DNA from: Palsa-504 sp963769715
GTDB taxonomy: Bacteria > Actinomycetota > Actinomycetes > Streptosporangiales > Streptosporangiaceae
Length of the DNA stretch: 64,000 bases
Direction of reading: 5' to 3'
Assembly: GCA_963769715.1 (NCBI GenBank)
Contig: CAVYNE010000035.1
Location: 86,737 to 150,736, forward strand
Both the position numbers and the translations under genes were made by a program. The notes beneath the pieces are model-generated. The model was given only the letters and a program-made list of their open reading frames with translations, was not told the origin of the DNA and did not search any database. Each line of letters begins with the position of its first letter. Positions within the stretch are counted from its first letter, which is position 1. Below are positions 32,557-42,338 of this stretch, piece after piece.

Positions 32557-33903
32557 TCAAATCAGGCGGCGCTTACGCAGGTAGGCGGCCAGGTCGTCGT
32601 AGGTCCCGCCCTCGTTGGCGAACAGCGCCACGTTGCGGGCCACGTCGAACCACGCGCCGAGCGACGGCTTGACCTCGGCGATGGCCGCCTCGAGGTCCGG
32701 CGTGCCGATCATCCGCGGCTCGCCGCGGCGGACCGAATCCATCAGCGCCCGCTCGGCGGCCGTCTCGCAGATATGCGCGATGTCGGCGCCGGAGTACCCG
32801 TCGGTCTGCTTGGCCAGCTTGGCCAGGTCGATGCCCGCGACCGGGCGGTCCTTCAGGTGGTACCGGAACACCCCCTCGCGCGCGGCCGCGTCGGGCGGCA
32901 GGACCAGCAGGGTCCGGTCGAACCGGCCGGGCCTGCGCAGCGCGCTGTCCACGTCCCACGGGTGGTTGGTGGCCGCCAGCAAGAAGACGCCCTCGTTGTT
33001 GCCCGAGACGTCGTCCAGCTCCAGGAGCAGCTGGTTGACCGCGCTGCGCATCGGCGTGTGCCGCAGCTGCGAGCGCTTCTGCCCGATCGCGTCCACCTCG
33101 TCCAGGAACAGCACGCACGGCGCGTTCCGCCGGGCGACCTCGAACAGCTCGTGGATGTTCCGCTCGCTCTGCCCGACGAACATGTCGATGATGTCGGCGA
33201 AGGACACCGAGATGAAGCTAGCCCCCAGTTCGCCCGCCACCGCGCGGGCGATGAAGGTCTTGCCGCAGCCCGGCGGCCCGTAGAGCAGCAGCCCGCCGCG
33301 TAGCGACTTGCCGTAAAGCCGGCGCAGGTCCGGGTTACGCATCGGGGCCAGGAAGGCCGCCTCCAGCCGCTGCTTCACCTCGGTCATGCCGGCCACGTCG
33401 GCGAGCGTGAGGCCGGCGTGCTCGGCGTCGTACGCGTCTGCCTCGTCGATGCCCGCCGAAGCCGAATCCGCCGCATCCCCGTCGCCGACGAACATCGCGG
33501 GCAGCACGTCGCGCAGCTCGTCTTCGGCCTGAGACCAGTCATAGTGTGACGCCTTGCCCGCCTCGCCCGCGGGCGGCCCAGGCTCGGCGTCCGGCGGGGA
33601 GGCGTCGAGCGGCGGCGGGGCAGGCACCCCGGTCCGTTCGGCCGAAATGACCAGGGGATCGGCCGGTGGCTGGCCTGCGGGCTCAGCCGGCGTCGGCCCA
33701 GCCCCATTGAGGTCCTGTAGCAGGCCGAGCGCGCGTGCGTTGCCCGGGTCGCGCTGCAGGACGGCGCCGATCTGCCGGACCGCCTCGTCCCGCCGGCCGG
33801 CCTGCAGCAGCATTGTCGCCAGGTGCAGGCGGAGCGGCACGTCGTCGGGCATCGCCTCGACCGCCTTGCGCAGGCTGTCCAGCACGGTGGGTTCGGGTTC
33901 CAT
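32557..33903 (-). CDS. TPR-AAA+ ATPase (CDC48/FtsH-type AAA module)
   Basis: 448 residues. TPR-like helices are at about 1-65, a Pro/Ala/Asp-rich linker at ~66-160, then a single AAA domain: Walker A LLYGPPGCGKTFIA near residue 210, Walker B PCVLFLDEVDAIGQKR near 262, sensor 1 FLLAATNHPWDVD, and the arginine fingers in RRPGRFDRTL near 326. The lid has DGYSGADIAHICETAA. The N-terminal TPR plus C-terminal AAA order recalls type VII EccA, but the AAA domain is of the CDC48/FtsH class and no secretion genes are nearby. The partner is likely the downstream TPR membrane protein. Confidence 0.85.
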   Translation of the reverse strand: MEPEPTVLDSLRKAVEAMPDDVPLRLHLATMLLQAGRRDEAVRQIGAVLQRDPGNARALGLLQDLNGAGPTPAEPAGQPPADPLVISAERTGVPAPPPLDASPPDAEPGPPAGEAGKASHYDWSQAEDELRDVLPAMFVGDGDAADSASAGIDEADAYDAEHAGLTLADVAGMTEVKQRLEAAFLAPMRNPDLRRLYGKSLRGGLLLYGPPGCGKTFIARAVAGELGASFISVSFADIIDMFVGQSERNIHELFEVARRNAPCVLFLDEVDAIGQKRSQLRHTPMRSAVNQLLLELDDVSGNNEGVFLLAATNHPWDVDSALRRPGRFDRTLLVLPPDAAAREGVFRYHLKDRPVAGIDLAKLAKQTDGYSGADIAHICETAAERALMDSVRRGEPRMIGTPDLEAAIAEVKPSLGAWFDVARNVALFANEGGTYDDLAAYLRKRRLI

Positions 33904-33990
33904 GCATCCGTCCGGTCCGTAAAAAGTCGTTTCGCGCTCGTTGGTTTGCTGCCTGTCGCTCCCCTTACAGGGTAGTGTGCCGGCCCGCCC

Positions 33991-34578
33991 TCAGGCCCAT
34001 AGCTCGGTCACGCCGAACCCCAGGGCCGCCAGCAGCCGCCGCAGCAGCGGCAGCGAGACGCCGAGCACGTTGCCGTGATCGCCGTCGATCCCGTCCACGA
34101 ACCAGCCGCCGCGGCCGTCCAGCGTAAACGCCCCGGCCACCGCGAGCGGCTCGCCGGAGGCGACGTAGGCGGCGATTTCCTGCTCGGACGGCGCGCCGAA
34201 GCGGACCGTGGTCGCGGCTACCCCCGCGGCCTGCTGGCCGGTGGCCGCGTTGATCACGCAGTGCCCGGTGACCAGGGTCCCGGTGCGCCCCGACATCTCG
34301 CGCCAGCGGGCAACCGCGTCGGTAGCCGAAGCGGGCTTGCCCAGCGCCCGCCCGTCCAGGTCGAGCAGCGAGTCACAGCCGATCACCAGCCCGTCCGGCA
34401 AGTCGGCGGCGACCGCGGCCGCCTTGGCCTGGGCGAGCAGCCCGGCTAGTTCGGCGGGCGTGCCGGCCGAGAACGCGGCCTCGTCCACGCCGCTGACCAT
34501 GACCTTGGGCTCGAGTCCGGCCGCGCGCAGCACCGCGAGCCTGGCCGGAGAGGCCGACGCGAGAACGATCTCCGTCAC
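33991..34578 (-). CDS. maf: Maf-type nucleoside triphosphate pyrophosphatase
   Basis: 195 residues. Signature motifs are LASASPARLAVLRAAGLEPKV at the start, GVDEAAF near residue 30, GCDSLLDLDGRALGKP near 67 (catalytic Asp), and the C-terminal VDGIDGDHGNVLGVSLPLL near 160. Maf proteins hydrolyse non-canonical or specific NTPs to monophosphates, which limits their entry into nucleic acids. It is of normal length and stands alone. Confidence 0.9.
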   Translation of the reverse strand: MTEIVLASASPARLAVLRAAGLEPKVMVSGVDEAAFSAGTPAELAGLLAQAKAAAVAADLPDGLVIGCDSLLDLDGRALGKPASATDAVARWREMSGRTGTLVTGHCVINAATGQQAAGVAATTVRFGAPSEQEIAAYVASGEPLAVAGAFTLDGRGGWFVDGIDGDHGNVLGVSLPLLRRLLAALGFGVTELWA

Positions 34579-34661
34579 CCCCCGACCCTACCGGTCACCA
34601 ACCCGTCGGCTAGGGAACGCACCAGGAGGGCAGGGTGCTGGTCACGATCGTGCGGGAGTCG

Positions 34662-35987
34662 TTATACCTCGTCCGTATCTTCACCCGGGTCGTGAGTGAG
34701 CTCGTACCGCGCATGCTCGAAGGTGATGGTCCGATGGGCTCGGTTCTTGGTGAAGGTCAGGGCTCTCGTCCAGTTCAAAATGGCGGCTAGCCGATTGCCC
34801 CAGCCGATCAGGTAAAGCACGTGAATGAAGGCCCACATCGTGTAGCCGACCACGCCCGTGAACTTCATCCCGTACGAGTCCGCGACGGCCGACAGGTGGC
34901 CGATGGTGGCCATGCTGCCTTTGTCGCGATACGCAAAGGGTGTCATGTCGGTCTTGCCTGCCAGCCGGGCGCGGATCAGCCTGCCCACGTAGGTGCCCTC
35001 CTGGATCGCGGGCTGGGCCACCCCTGGCAGGTCGTTCAGCCGGACCATGTCCCCGATGGCGAAGACCTCTGGGTGACCGGGCAGGCTGCAATCCGGCCGC
35101 ACCGCCACCCGTCCCGCCCGGTCGGTATCGGCACCGGTCGCCCCGGCCAGCATCGCCGCCAGCGGGGAGGCTTGCACCCCGGCCGCCCAGATCCTCGTCC
35201 GGGCCGGAATACGCCTGTCTCCGCCGGGACCCTTGACGGTGACGCTGGACTGGTCCATGGCTCGCGCCGCAGTATTCAGCAATATGTCCACGCCCATCCG
35301 CTGCAACCGCCGCCGCGTGTAGCGCTGCAGCTTGGGGGCGAACGCGGCGAGCACTTCCGGGCCCGCCTCGATCAGCAGGATCTTCGCTTCCGTCGTGGCC
35401 ACCGATCTGTACTCCCGCGGCAGTGCTTCGTGCGCGAGCTCAGCGACCTGGCCGGCCATTTCAACCCCGGTTGGTCCAGCTCCTATGACCGCGAAAGTCA
35501 GGTACGCCGCTCGCTCGGCCGGGTCGGTGGCCAACTCGGCCATCTCGAAGGCGCCGAGGATATGGCTGCGGAGGTGACTGGCGTCCTCCAGGGTCTTCAG
35601 GCCGGGCGCGAACACCGCCCATGCCTCATGCCCGAAGTAGGCGTCCGTGCACCCAGCCGCGACCACCAGACTGTCGTACGGCAGCGTCAGCTTCTGGCCG
35701 TCAGGGGTCAAAGCACGCACGACCCGGCCGTCCAGATCCAGGTGCTGCACCTCGGCCAGCACGACGCGCGCGTTGGCCTGCCTCCTGATGACGCTGCGCA
35801 GCGCCGGCGCGATGAGGCCATCGGGCAAGATCCCGGTGGCGACTTGGTACAGGAGCGGCTGGAACAGGTGGTGATTGGTCCGGTCCACGATCGTGATGTC
35901 GACGTCAGCGCGGGCTAGGGCGCGCGTGACCCTGATTCCGCCGAACCCGCCACCGACGACGACCACCTGGTGCCGTCGCTCGCTCAC
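34662..35987 (-). CDS. ndh: Type II NADH dehydrogenase (NDH-2)
   Basis: 441 residues. FAD site VVVGGGFGGIRVTRALARADVD at the start, NHHLFQPLLYQVATGIL near residue 38, second dinucleotide site FAVIGAGPTGVEMAGQVAELA near 165, FAIGDMVRLNDLPGVAQPAIQEG near 310, and a C-terminal amphipathic membrane anchor (VVGYTMWAFIHVLYLIGWGNR near 380). It transfers electrons from NADH to menaquinone without pumping protons. The length and the pair of membrane-binding helices are typical. Confidence 0.88.
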   Translation of the reverse strand: MSERRHQVVVVGGGFGGIRVTRALARADVDITIVDRTNHHLFQPLLYQVATGILPDGLIAPALRSVIRRQANARVVLAEVQHLDLDGRVVRALTPDGQKLTLPYDSLVVAAGCTDAYFGHEAWAVFAPGLKTLEDASHLRSHILGAFEMAELATDPAERAAYLTFAVIGAGPTGVEMAGQVAELAHEALPREYRSVATTEAKILLIEAGPEVLAAFAPKLQRYTRRRLQRMGVDILLNTAARAMDQSSVTVKGPGGDRRIPARTRIWAAGVQASPLAAMLAGATGADTDRAGRVAVRPDCSLPGHPEVFAIGDMVRLNDLPGVAQPAIQEGTYVGRLIRARLAGKTDMTPFAYRDKGSMATIGHLSAVADSYGMKFTGVVGYTMWAFIHVLYLIGWGNRLAAILNWTRALTFTKNRAHRTITFEHARYELTHDPGEDTDEV

Positions 35988-36075
35988 CAGGACAGCATCT
36001 CAGCACGCGGCTTTCCCCGGCTAGTATCCAGCCTGGTCTGTGCAGTGGAAGAAGTCTGACCGGTAGGGTGCAGGC

Positions 36076-37065
36076 GTGATGGAAACGACCACGCTGGGCC
36101 GCGGCGGGCCGGTGGTGTCCCGGGCCGGACTCGGCCTGATGGGCATGTCGGGCATCTACGGCCAGGCCGACGACCACGAGAGCATCGCCACGATCCACGC
36201 CGCCCTCGACGCCGGGATCACGCTGCTCGACACCGGCGACTTCTACGGCATGGGCCACAACGAGCTGCTGCTCCGCGACGCGCTGCGCCGGATCCCGCGG
36301 GACAGCGTGTTCATACAGGTGAAGTTCGGCGGCCAGCGAGACCCGTCCGGAGCGTTCATCGGGCACGACGCCAGCCCGGCCGGGGTGAAGAACTCGCTGG
36401 CCTACACGCTGACCAGGCTCGGCACCAACTACGTCGACCTGTACCAGCCCGCCCGGCTCGACCCGCGGGTGCCGATCGAGGACACGGTCGGGGCGATCGC
36501 GGAGATGATCCAGGCCGGGTACGTCCGATACATAGGCCTGTCCGAGATGGGGGCGCAGACCATCCGCCGGGCGCACGCCGTCCACCCGATCGCCGCCTTG
36601 CAGATCGAGTACTCGCTGATGAGCCGGGGCATCGAGACGGAGATCCTGCCCACCGTGCGGGAGCTCGGCATCGGCGTGACCGCCTACGGCATCTTGTCCC
36701 GCGGCCTGCTGAGCAGCGGCACCGCGCGTCTGGCCCCCGGCGACCCGCGGACCCGCTTCCCGCGGTTCACCGACGAGAACCACCTGCGGAACCTGGAACT
36801 GCTCGCCGCGCTCGAGACGATCGCCGAAGACCACCAGGTGACCGCCGCCCAGCTGGCGATCGCCTGGGTGGCCTCCCGTGGCGAGGACATCATCCCGCTG
36901 ATCGGGACCAAGCGCCGGGACCGGCTGGCGGAGGCCCTGAAGGCGCTCGACCTGACGCTGAGCGCGGACGACCTGGCCGCGGTCGAGGCCGCCGTGCCCG
37001 CCGAAGCGGTCGCGGGGGACCGGTACGAGGCGGCCCAGGTGGCCACGCTGGACAGCGAGCGCTGA
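36076..37065 (+). CDS. Aldo/keto reductase, catalytic His position changed
   Basis: 329 residues of the AKR TIM barrel. Asp and Tyr of the active site appear in LLDTGDFYGMGHNELLL near residue 55, and Lys in VFIQVKFGGQ near 88. The place where most relatives have His reads DLYQPARLDP near 128 instead of the usual QHR-type motif. The cofactor motif PLIGTKRRDRLAEALKAL near 275 is normal. The start used is the ATG at 36079 or the adjacent GTG at 36076. Substrate unknown. Confidence 0.85.
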   Translation: MMETTTLGRGGPVVSRAGLGLMGMSGIYGQADDHESIATIHAALDAGITLLDTGDFYGMGHNELLLRDALRRIPRDSVFIQVKFGGQRDPSGAFIGHDASPAGVKNSLAYTLTRLGTNYVDLYQPARLDPRVPIEDTVGAIAEMIQAGYVRYIGLSEMGAQTIRRAHAVHPIAALQIEYSLMSRGIETEILPTVRELGIGVTAYGILSRGLLSSGTARLAPGDPRTRFPRFTDENHLRNLELLAALETIAEDHQVTAAQLAIAWVASRGEDIIPLIGTKRRDRLAEALKALDLTLSADDLAAVEAAVPAEAVAGDRYEAAQVATLDSER

Positions 37066-37158
37066 GCCTGACCCGAGGATCCCGCCGACGGTGACCCGTG
37101 ACGGTCGAATGTTTCAGCTGTGCCGCAGGTTCGGCTTCAGCAGCCTCACGAGATGGGC

Positions 37159-37908
37159 TCAAGCGTCCCCGGTATTAAGCTCGCCGGAGGCCAGCGGCTC
37201 GATCGGCGTCTCTGGGTACAGCACCCTGTGCATGCCCGCCGCCACGGCGCCTCCGACCAGCGGCGCGACGATGAACAGCCATACCTGGCTCAGGGCGGTC
37301 CCGCCGACGATGAGGGCGGGACCGAGGCTGCGCGCCGGGTTCACCGAAGTGCCCGTGATCGGGATACCGATGAGATGGACCACCGTGAGGGAAAGACCGA
37401 TGACGATGCCCGCGGTTGCGGCATTCGCGGTCTTGCTAGTGGCGGTGAGCACGGCGAAGACGAAAAGGGCGGTCATAACCACCTCGACCAGGAAAGCACC
37501 TCCCGCGTTGATGTGGATATGGCTCGCGGCGCCCCAGCCATTCGTGCCCAGGCCCGTCTTTGACCGGCTGTAGAGGGGTGAGGCACTGAAGGTACCCCAC
37601 AGCAGCAAGGCCCCGAGGATGGCACCCACGAACTCAGCGACCCAGTACATTACTGCCTCGGCCAGCGGGATCCGGCCGGAGAGCCAGACGCCAATGGTGA
37701 TGGCCGGATTGATATGGCATCCGGAGATGGGCCCGAGCACATAGGCGAGGACCAGCAGCACGAGGCCGAACGCGAGAGCCGTGGCGACGACCCCGGCGGC
37801 AAAACTGAGCCCTGCGGTGCCAAATCCGAACGACAGGGTGGCAACGCCGACCCCAAAATAGACCAGCAGCCCAGTCCCGAGCAGCTCCGCCATCATCTTC
37901 CGGACCAT
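37159..37908 (-). CDS. MIP-family channel (aquaporin)
   Basis: 249 residues with six helices and two half-helices carrying NPA: ISGCHINPAITIGVWLSG near residue 68 and GTSVNPARSLGPALIVGG near 187. The Arg after the second NPA and the narrow-type context GTSVNPAR match water channels of the AqpZ type more than glycerol facilitators. The start is the ATG at 37908 behind a G-rich ribosome site; an upstream frame adds 33 non-conserved residues. It converges on the AKR gene. Confidence 0.88.
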   Translation of the reverse strand: MVRKMMAELLGTGLLVYFGVGVATLSFGFGTAGLSFAAGVVATALAFGLVLLVLAYVLGPISGCHINPAITIGVWLSGRIPLAEAVMYWVAEFVGAILGALLLWGTFSASPLYSRSKTGLGTNGWGAASHIHINAGGAFLVEVVMTALFVFAVLTATSKTANAATAGIVIGLSLTVVHLIGIPITGTSVNPARSLGPALIVGGTALSQVWLFIVAPLVGGAVAAGMHRVLYPETPIEPLASGELNTGDA

Positions 37909-38025
37909 GACGCCCCCAGGTCTTTTCCGGGAAGAAACCCCTAGGCCGTCACTTTTGACCCTTCTGCCCGCGATGTCAAGGTCAGTCTCGGCTGACCATG
38001 TGGCCAAGGCGCAGTTTTATGTTAG

Positions 38026-39039
38026 TTAGTGCTGGTATTCGTCGGCCAGGTCGCGGAGCCGGGCGTGTGCGCCTTCCATCGCGCCACCGAGGCTCAGGTA
38101 GCGCTTGGCCATCTTGGCGATCGAGGTGTAGTTGGTGTCGCACACGTTGGCCAGTGGTGATTCCACGGCCTGGGTGACCAGCTGATACGCGTCCAGCGGG
38201 TCGAGCCCGCAAAGTTCGGCGACCCAGCTGACCATGTCGTGCTGGGCGATGCGGAACGCGTCCTCGAGCGGGCGCGCCGAGCCGGCCGACATGATGTGCG
38301 TATCCGACTCCAGCCGCGGCCACGGGCAGGGCTTGCCTTTGATCAGGTCCACCACCAGGACGGTGTTCATCGCGCACTCCACCGCGACCCCGCAGGTCTC
38401 GCCCTCGCCCTGGCGGGCGTGCCCGTCGCCTAGCGAGAGCAGCGCGCCCTCGACATTGACGCCGAGGTAGCAGGTGACCCCGGCGCGCATCTCCGGCGTG
38501 TCCATGTTCCCGCCGAACGCATCCGGCACCAGCGCGCTGCGCACCTCGAGGTTCGCGGGCGCCACCCCGACCGTGCCGTGCATCGGGTCCATCGGCAGGT
38601 CCACCTCGAACGAGCTTTGCCGGGCGCTGAACCGGCAGGTGCGCCTGGCCGCGTCCAGCTGCCACAGCCAGACCACCTCCGGCAGCGGGTCCTGCAGCAG
38701 CGCGGTCAGGTGGGTCCCGGTCAGCGCGCCGAACAGCGGCACGGTCGTCGAAGCGGCCCACGACCTGGCCGGCTCGATGGACACGAAGTGCACCGCCACC
38801 GTGTCGCCCGGCTCGGCGCCCTCGATATAGAAAGGTCCGGTCTGCGGGTTCAGGAAGGGGAACTCGCAGACCCGGGAGACCAGGTCCTGCTCGCTGCGGA
38901 CCCGGCCGGCGAAGCAGTCCTCGGTGTACACCTCGAGCACGGCCGGCGTCCGGATCCGCATCGCCGGGGCGGCACCGCCGAACGTCCATGCGTACTGCCC
39001 GGGTTCCGGCCGGAACGAGACGACTAGCAGGTCGCTCAT
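38026..39039 (-). CDS. Acetamidase/formamidase family protein
   Basis: 337 residues of the FmdA/AmdA fold: FYIEGAEPGDTVAVHFVSIEPAR near residue 70, MDPMHGTVGVAP near 150, GGNMDTPEMRAGVTCYLGVNVEGALLSLGDGHARQGEGE near 175-210 in several pieces, and VECAMNTVLVVDL near 215. These zinc-dependent enzymes hydrolyse formamide or short amides to ammonia. The ATG overlaps the permease stop (TGATG), so the permease probably imports the amide or a related compound. Confidence 0.87.
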   Translation of the reverse strand: MSDLLVVSFRPEPGQYAWTFGGAAPAMRIRTPAVLEVYTEDCFAGRVRSEQDLVSRVCEFPFLNPQTGPFYIEGAEPGDTVAVHFVSIEPARSWAASTTVPLFGALTGTHLTALLQDPLPEVVWLWQLDAARRTCRFSARQSSFEVDLPMDPMHGTVGVAPANLEVRSALVPDAFGGNMDTPEMRAGVTCYLGVNVEGALLSLGDGHARQGEGETCGVAVECAMNTVLVVDLIKGKPCPWPRLESDTHIMSAGSARPLEDAFRIAQHDMVSWVAELCGLDPLDAYQLVTQAVESPLANVCDTNYTSIAKMAKRYLSLGGAMEGAHARLRDLADEYQH

Positions 39040-40508
39040 CAGCTGCCTTCCTCGACTGCGTCTAGGTGCACGAGCCCGACGTCGGTGATCCGGCCGGGGT
39101 TCGTCCGGTACAGGTAGATCAGGTAGATCACGCCGAGGACCATGAAGCCGCCCACCCCCGGGGCCATATAGGACAGCGGCGGGGCCAGCGGGGTCACGAA
39201 GGAGAACACCTTAATGCCCGCCGCCGTCAGCCAGGCCGGGACGAACGCGGCGATGCCGAGCAGCGGGATGATCAGGTACGATAGCCAGTTGAACCCGCTC
39301 CAGCCGCGGCGGGCGAAGAACCCGATGCAGGCGGCGTTCATCAGGATGTAGATCGCCACGAGCACGATTACCAGCCCCGTGCCCACCATCGCGAAGGCCA
39401 CGGTCGGGGTGTACTTCAGGCCGAGCGCCAGGGTCACCGCGACGGTGATGACGAAGGCGACCAGGACGCTGTAAATCGGGGACCGGTGCTTCGGGCTGAC
39501 CACGGCGAGGAAGCGCGGGAACGCCCCGATGCGCCCCATCGCGTACGCGGTCCGGCTCGACACGTTCACGCCGGCGTTGGCGTTGGCGATGGTGGAGTTG
39601 ACGATCGCGAGGAACACGAAGAACCAGAAGATCCCGTAGAGCGAGCGGGCCAGGCCTACCCAGGACGCGTTGCCGGTTTCGCTGGCGAAGGCGGTAAAGC
39701 CCTTCGGCCCGTAGGCGACGTCGACGGCGTAGGTAGTGAACACGTACAGGAGGCCGATCAGCAGCGTCGCGAGCAGCACCGCGCGCTGGATCGTGCGCCG
39801 CGGGTTCCTGGCCTCCTCGGCGAGCGGGGCGGCGCCCTCGAAACCACCGAAGGCGAGCAGCGTGAACACCGAGCCGCCGATCACGCCAGTGAGGCCGGTC
39901 GGGGAGTAGTGCGTGGTGAAGACCTGCCCGGTGTTGTGGCTGCCCGCGTGCACGACTAGGAATACGGCTAGGACTCCGAAGACCGCGATCTCTGACACCC
40001 CGAGGATGGTGCCCAGCCGGGCCGAAGTCCGGATGCCGTAGTAGCCCGCGGCGAGCACGATCACCGCGCCGGCCAGCGACCAGGGCCACCACAAGTTCGC
40101 CGGGTACCCGTGGAATTCGGAGTTGATCGTGCTGGCGGTGGTGAATCCGAGCTGAAGCAGCACCAGCGGTGGGATCAGCCAGCCGACCAGAACATATCCC
40201 CAGGCCACGAGGAAACCCACGCTTGGGTGCAGGCCGCGGGCCGCGTAGGTGGCCAGCGATCCCGCGGCGGGCATCTCGCGGGCTAGCAGGCCGATGCACC
40301 AGGCGCAGAGCAGGCACGCCACCAGGGCGAAGACGACCGACAGCGGCAGCGAACCGCCGGCCAGCGCGGCGCCGGCCGGGATCGAGGCGGCGATGGCGGC
40401 CCCCGGTGCCATGTCGGTGATCGACTGGAACAGCACCTCACGCAGGCCGATCGCGTCGCGACGCAGGCCAGGCGCGGTTCCGGTAACAGTGTGTTCAGTG
40501 GCCGCCAT
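39039..40508 (-). CDS. APC-superfamily amino acid/amine permease
   Basis: 489 residues with 12-14 helices. The first ones include LFQSITDMAPGAAIAASIPAGA near residue 30 and VGYVL-type helix 3. FGGFEGAAPLAEEARNPRRTIQRAV near 245 is the conserved loop of the APC family, and NSTIANANAGVNVSSRTAYAMGRIG near 325 marks helix 8. The start is the ATG at 40508 (MAATEH). It lies 4 bases downstream of the PAP2 gene and overlaps the formamidase gene, so the three are probably one transcript. The substrate may be an amide, urea-like compound or amino acid. Confidence 0.85.
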   Translation of the reverse strand: MAATEHTVTGTAPGLRRDAIGLREVLFQSITDMAPGAAIAASIPAGAALAGGSLPLSVVFALVACLLCAWCIGLLAREMPAAGSLATYAARGLHPSVGFLVAWGYVLVGWLIPPLVLLQLGFTTASTINSEFHGYPANLWWPWSLAGAVIVLAAGYYGIRTSARLGTILGVSEIAVFGVLAVFLVVHAGSHNTGQVFTTHYSPTGLTGVIGGSVFTLLAFGGFEGAAPLAEEARNPRRTIQRAVLLATLLIGLLYVFTTYAVDVAYGPKGFTAFASETGNASWVGLARSLYGIFWFFVFLAIVNSTIANANAGVNVSSRTAYAMGRIGAFPRFLAVVSPKHRSPIYSVLVAFVITVAVTLALGLKYTPTVAFAMVGTGLVIVLVAIYILMNAACIGFFARRGWSGFNWLSYLIIPLLGIAAFVPAWLTAAGIKVFSFVTPLAPPLSYMAPGVGGFMVLGVIYLIYLYRTNPGRITDVGLVHLDAVEEGS

Positions 40509-40512
40509 GGCG

Positions 40513-41367
40513 TCATGATCGCACGGACATTTCCCCGCGCACAGGCTTGACCTGGTGCCCTTCGGAAGATTTACCAGAACGTAGCCGCTGTGCCGTCCGC
40601 TGCACCACCAGGACCAGGGCGACCAGGAGCCCGGCCACAATTCCGTCCAGCCAGAAGTGATTGGCTGTCACCATGACGACGAGCAGCGTGAGTGCGGGGT
40701 AGGCCGCGGCCAGCCACCGCCAGCGGCTCCGCGACACCGTGATGACCGCGATGGCCACGATCAGCGCCCAGCCGACGTGCACCGACGGCATGGCCGAGAA
40801 CTCGTCCGCGTCGAAGCCGCCGTGCCAGGAGTAGACCGACTGACCGTAGCGCACGGCCGTGTCGACCATACCGGTACCTGGCAGCAGCCGCGGCGGCGCC
40901 ACCGGGATCAGTTGGATGAGCAGGCTGACCCCGGTGAACAGGGCCACGGTGGTCCTGACCGGCGGATAGGACTCTCGGTGCCGGGTGTAAAGCCAGATGA
41001 GGCAGGCGCCGAGGACCGGGAAGTGCAGGACGTCGTAGTACAGGTTGAACGCCTGGACCAGCGCCGGATGGGAAAGGAAGGGCCGCTGCAGGCTCGTCTC
41101 GCTGGGCAGCAGCAGCACCCGCTCGGCGTGCCACAGCCAATGGGCCCTGGACACTGCCCCGGCCGCGCTCATCACCGTGAACGACCCGGCGAACTGCCAC
41201 AGCGCGTACAGCCCGAACAGCAGCGCGGACTCCGCGGCCACGCCGCCCCACAGCGCACAGCCGGCCGAACGCCCGGCCAGGCGGCCCACCCTGATCACGG
41301 TCGCGGCGATGGCCAGGACGCCGGCGACGGCCAGCGCGTACTGCCACGAGAGCATCAGATGCGGCAT
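40513..41367 (-). CDS. PAP2 / AUR1-like phosphatase-fold membrane protein
   Basis: 284 residues, with about six helices. The three phosphatase motifs are PPRLLPGTGM near residue 155, SAMPSVHVGWALIVAIAV near 190 (catalytic His), and TANHFWLDGIVAGLLVAL near 235 (second His and Asp). It belongs to the inositol-phosphorylceramide-synthase-like branch of PAP2, which dephosphorylates or transfers lipid phosphates at the membrane. It is the first gene of a unit with the permease and formamidase, although a functional link is not evident. Confidence 0.83.
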   Translation of the reverse strand: MPHLMLSWQYALAVAGVLAIAATVIRVGRLAGRSAGCALWGGVAAESALLFGLYALWQFAGSFTVMSAAGAVSRAHWLWHAERVLLLPSETSLQRPFLSHPALVQAFNLYYDVLHFPVLGACLIWLYTRHRESYPPVRTTVALFTGVSLLIQLIPVAPPRLLPGTGMVDTAVRYGQSVYSWHGGFDADEFSAMPSVHVGWALIVAIAVITVSRSRWRWLAAAYPALTLLVVMVTANHFWLDGIVAGLLVALVLVVQRTAQRLRSGKSSEGHQVKPVRGEMSVRS

Positions 41368-41484
41368 GACCGAGCCCCCGAATCGTCAACCGATCACCTC
41401 AGCAGGTCTCAAAGATGATCATACGTAATCGGGAGGCACCCTCCGCTTCGGCCCCGCGTAACCTCACGGACCCGCGTAAACCTC

Positions 41485-42102
<618 letters not shown>

Positions 42103-42183
42103 GTTCTCGCTCTCATGTTTGGGTATCGGCCCCCGTTAGACTACCGCCGCGGACGGGAGATTCGCAGCGGGCTCTATTACCTC

Positions 42184-42313
42184 GGGGGGACGACCCCCCA
42201 GACCCCCCCGATCCTGGGGGATTCCATCCCCCATACCCCCTGGCCCCCCATACCCCCTGGCCCCCAGACCCCCTGGCCCCCAGACCCCCTGGCCCCCAGA
42301 CCCTGGCCCCTGG
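42184..42313. repeat. C-rich dispersed element with a tandem C/T-rich array
   Basis: The first ~50 bases match the element in the tricorn gene (GGGGGGACGACCCCCC, then AGACCCCCC and GATCCTGGGGG). It is followed by an approximately 16-base array (CCCCCTGGCCCCCAGA-like, about five copies). Here it is intergenic, directly before the acyl-CoA dehydrogenase, and could form strong G/C secondary structure in the transcript leader. Confidence 0.85.
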
Positions 42314-42338
42314 TCTTGGGTCATGCGAAGGTGTGGCT

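Noticed and set aside
32557..33903. Type VII secretion EccA
   Set aside because: The AAA domain is of the CDC48/FtsH class and no ESX components occur nearby, so only the domain order is similar.
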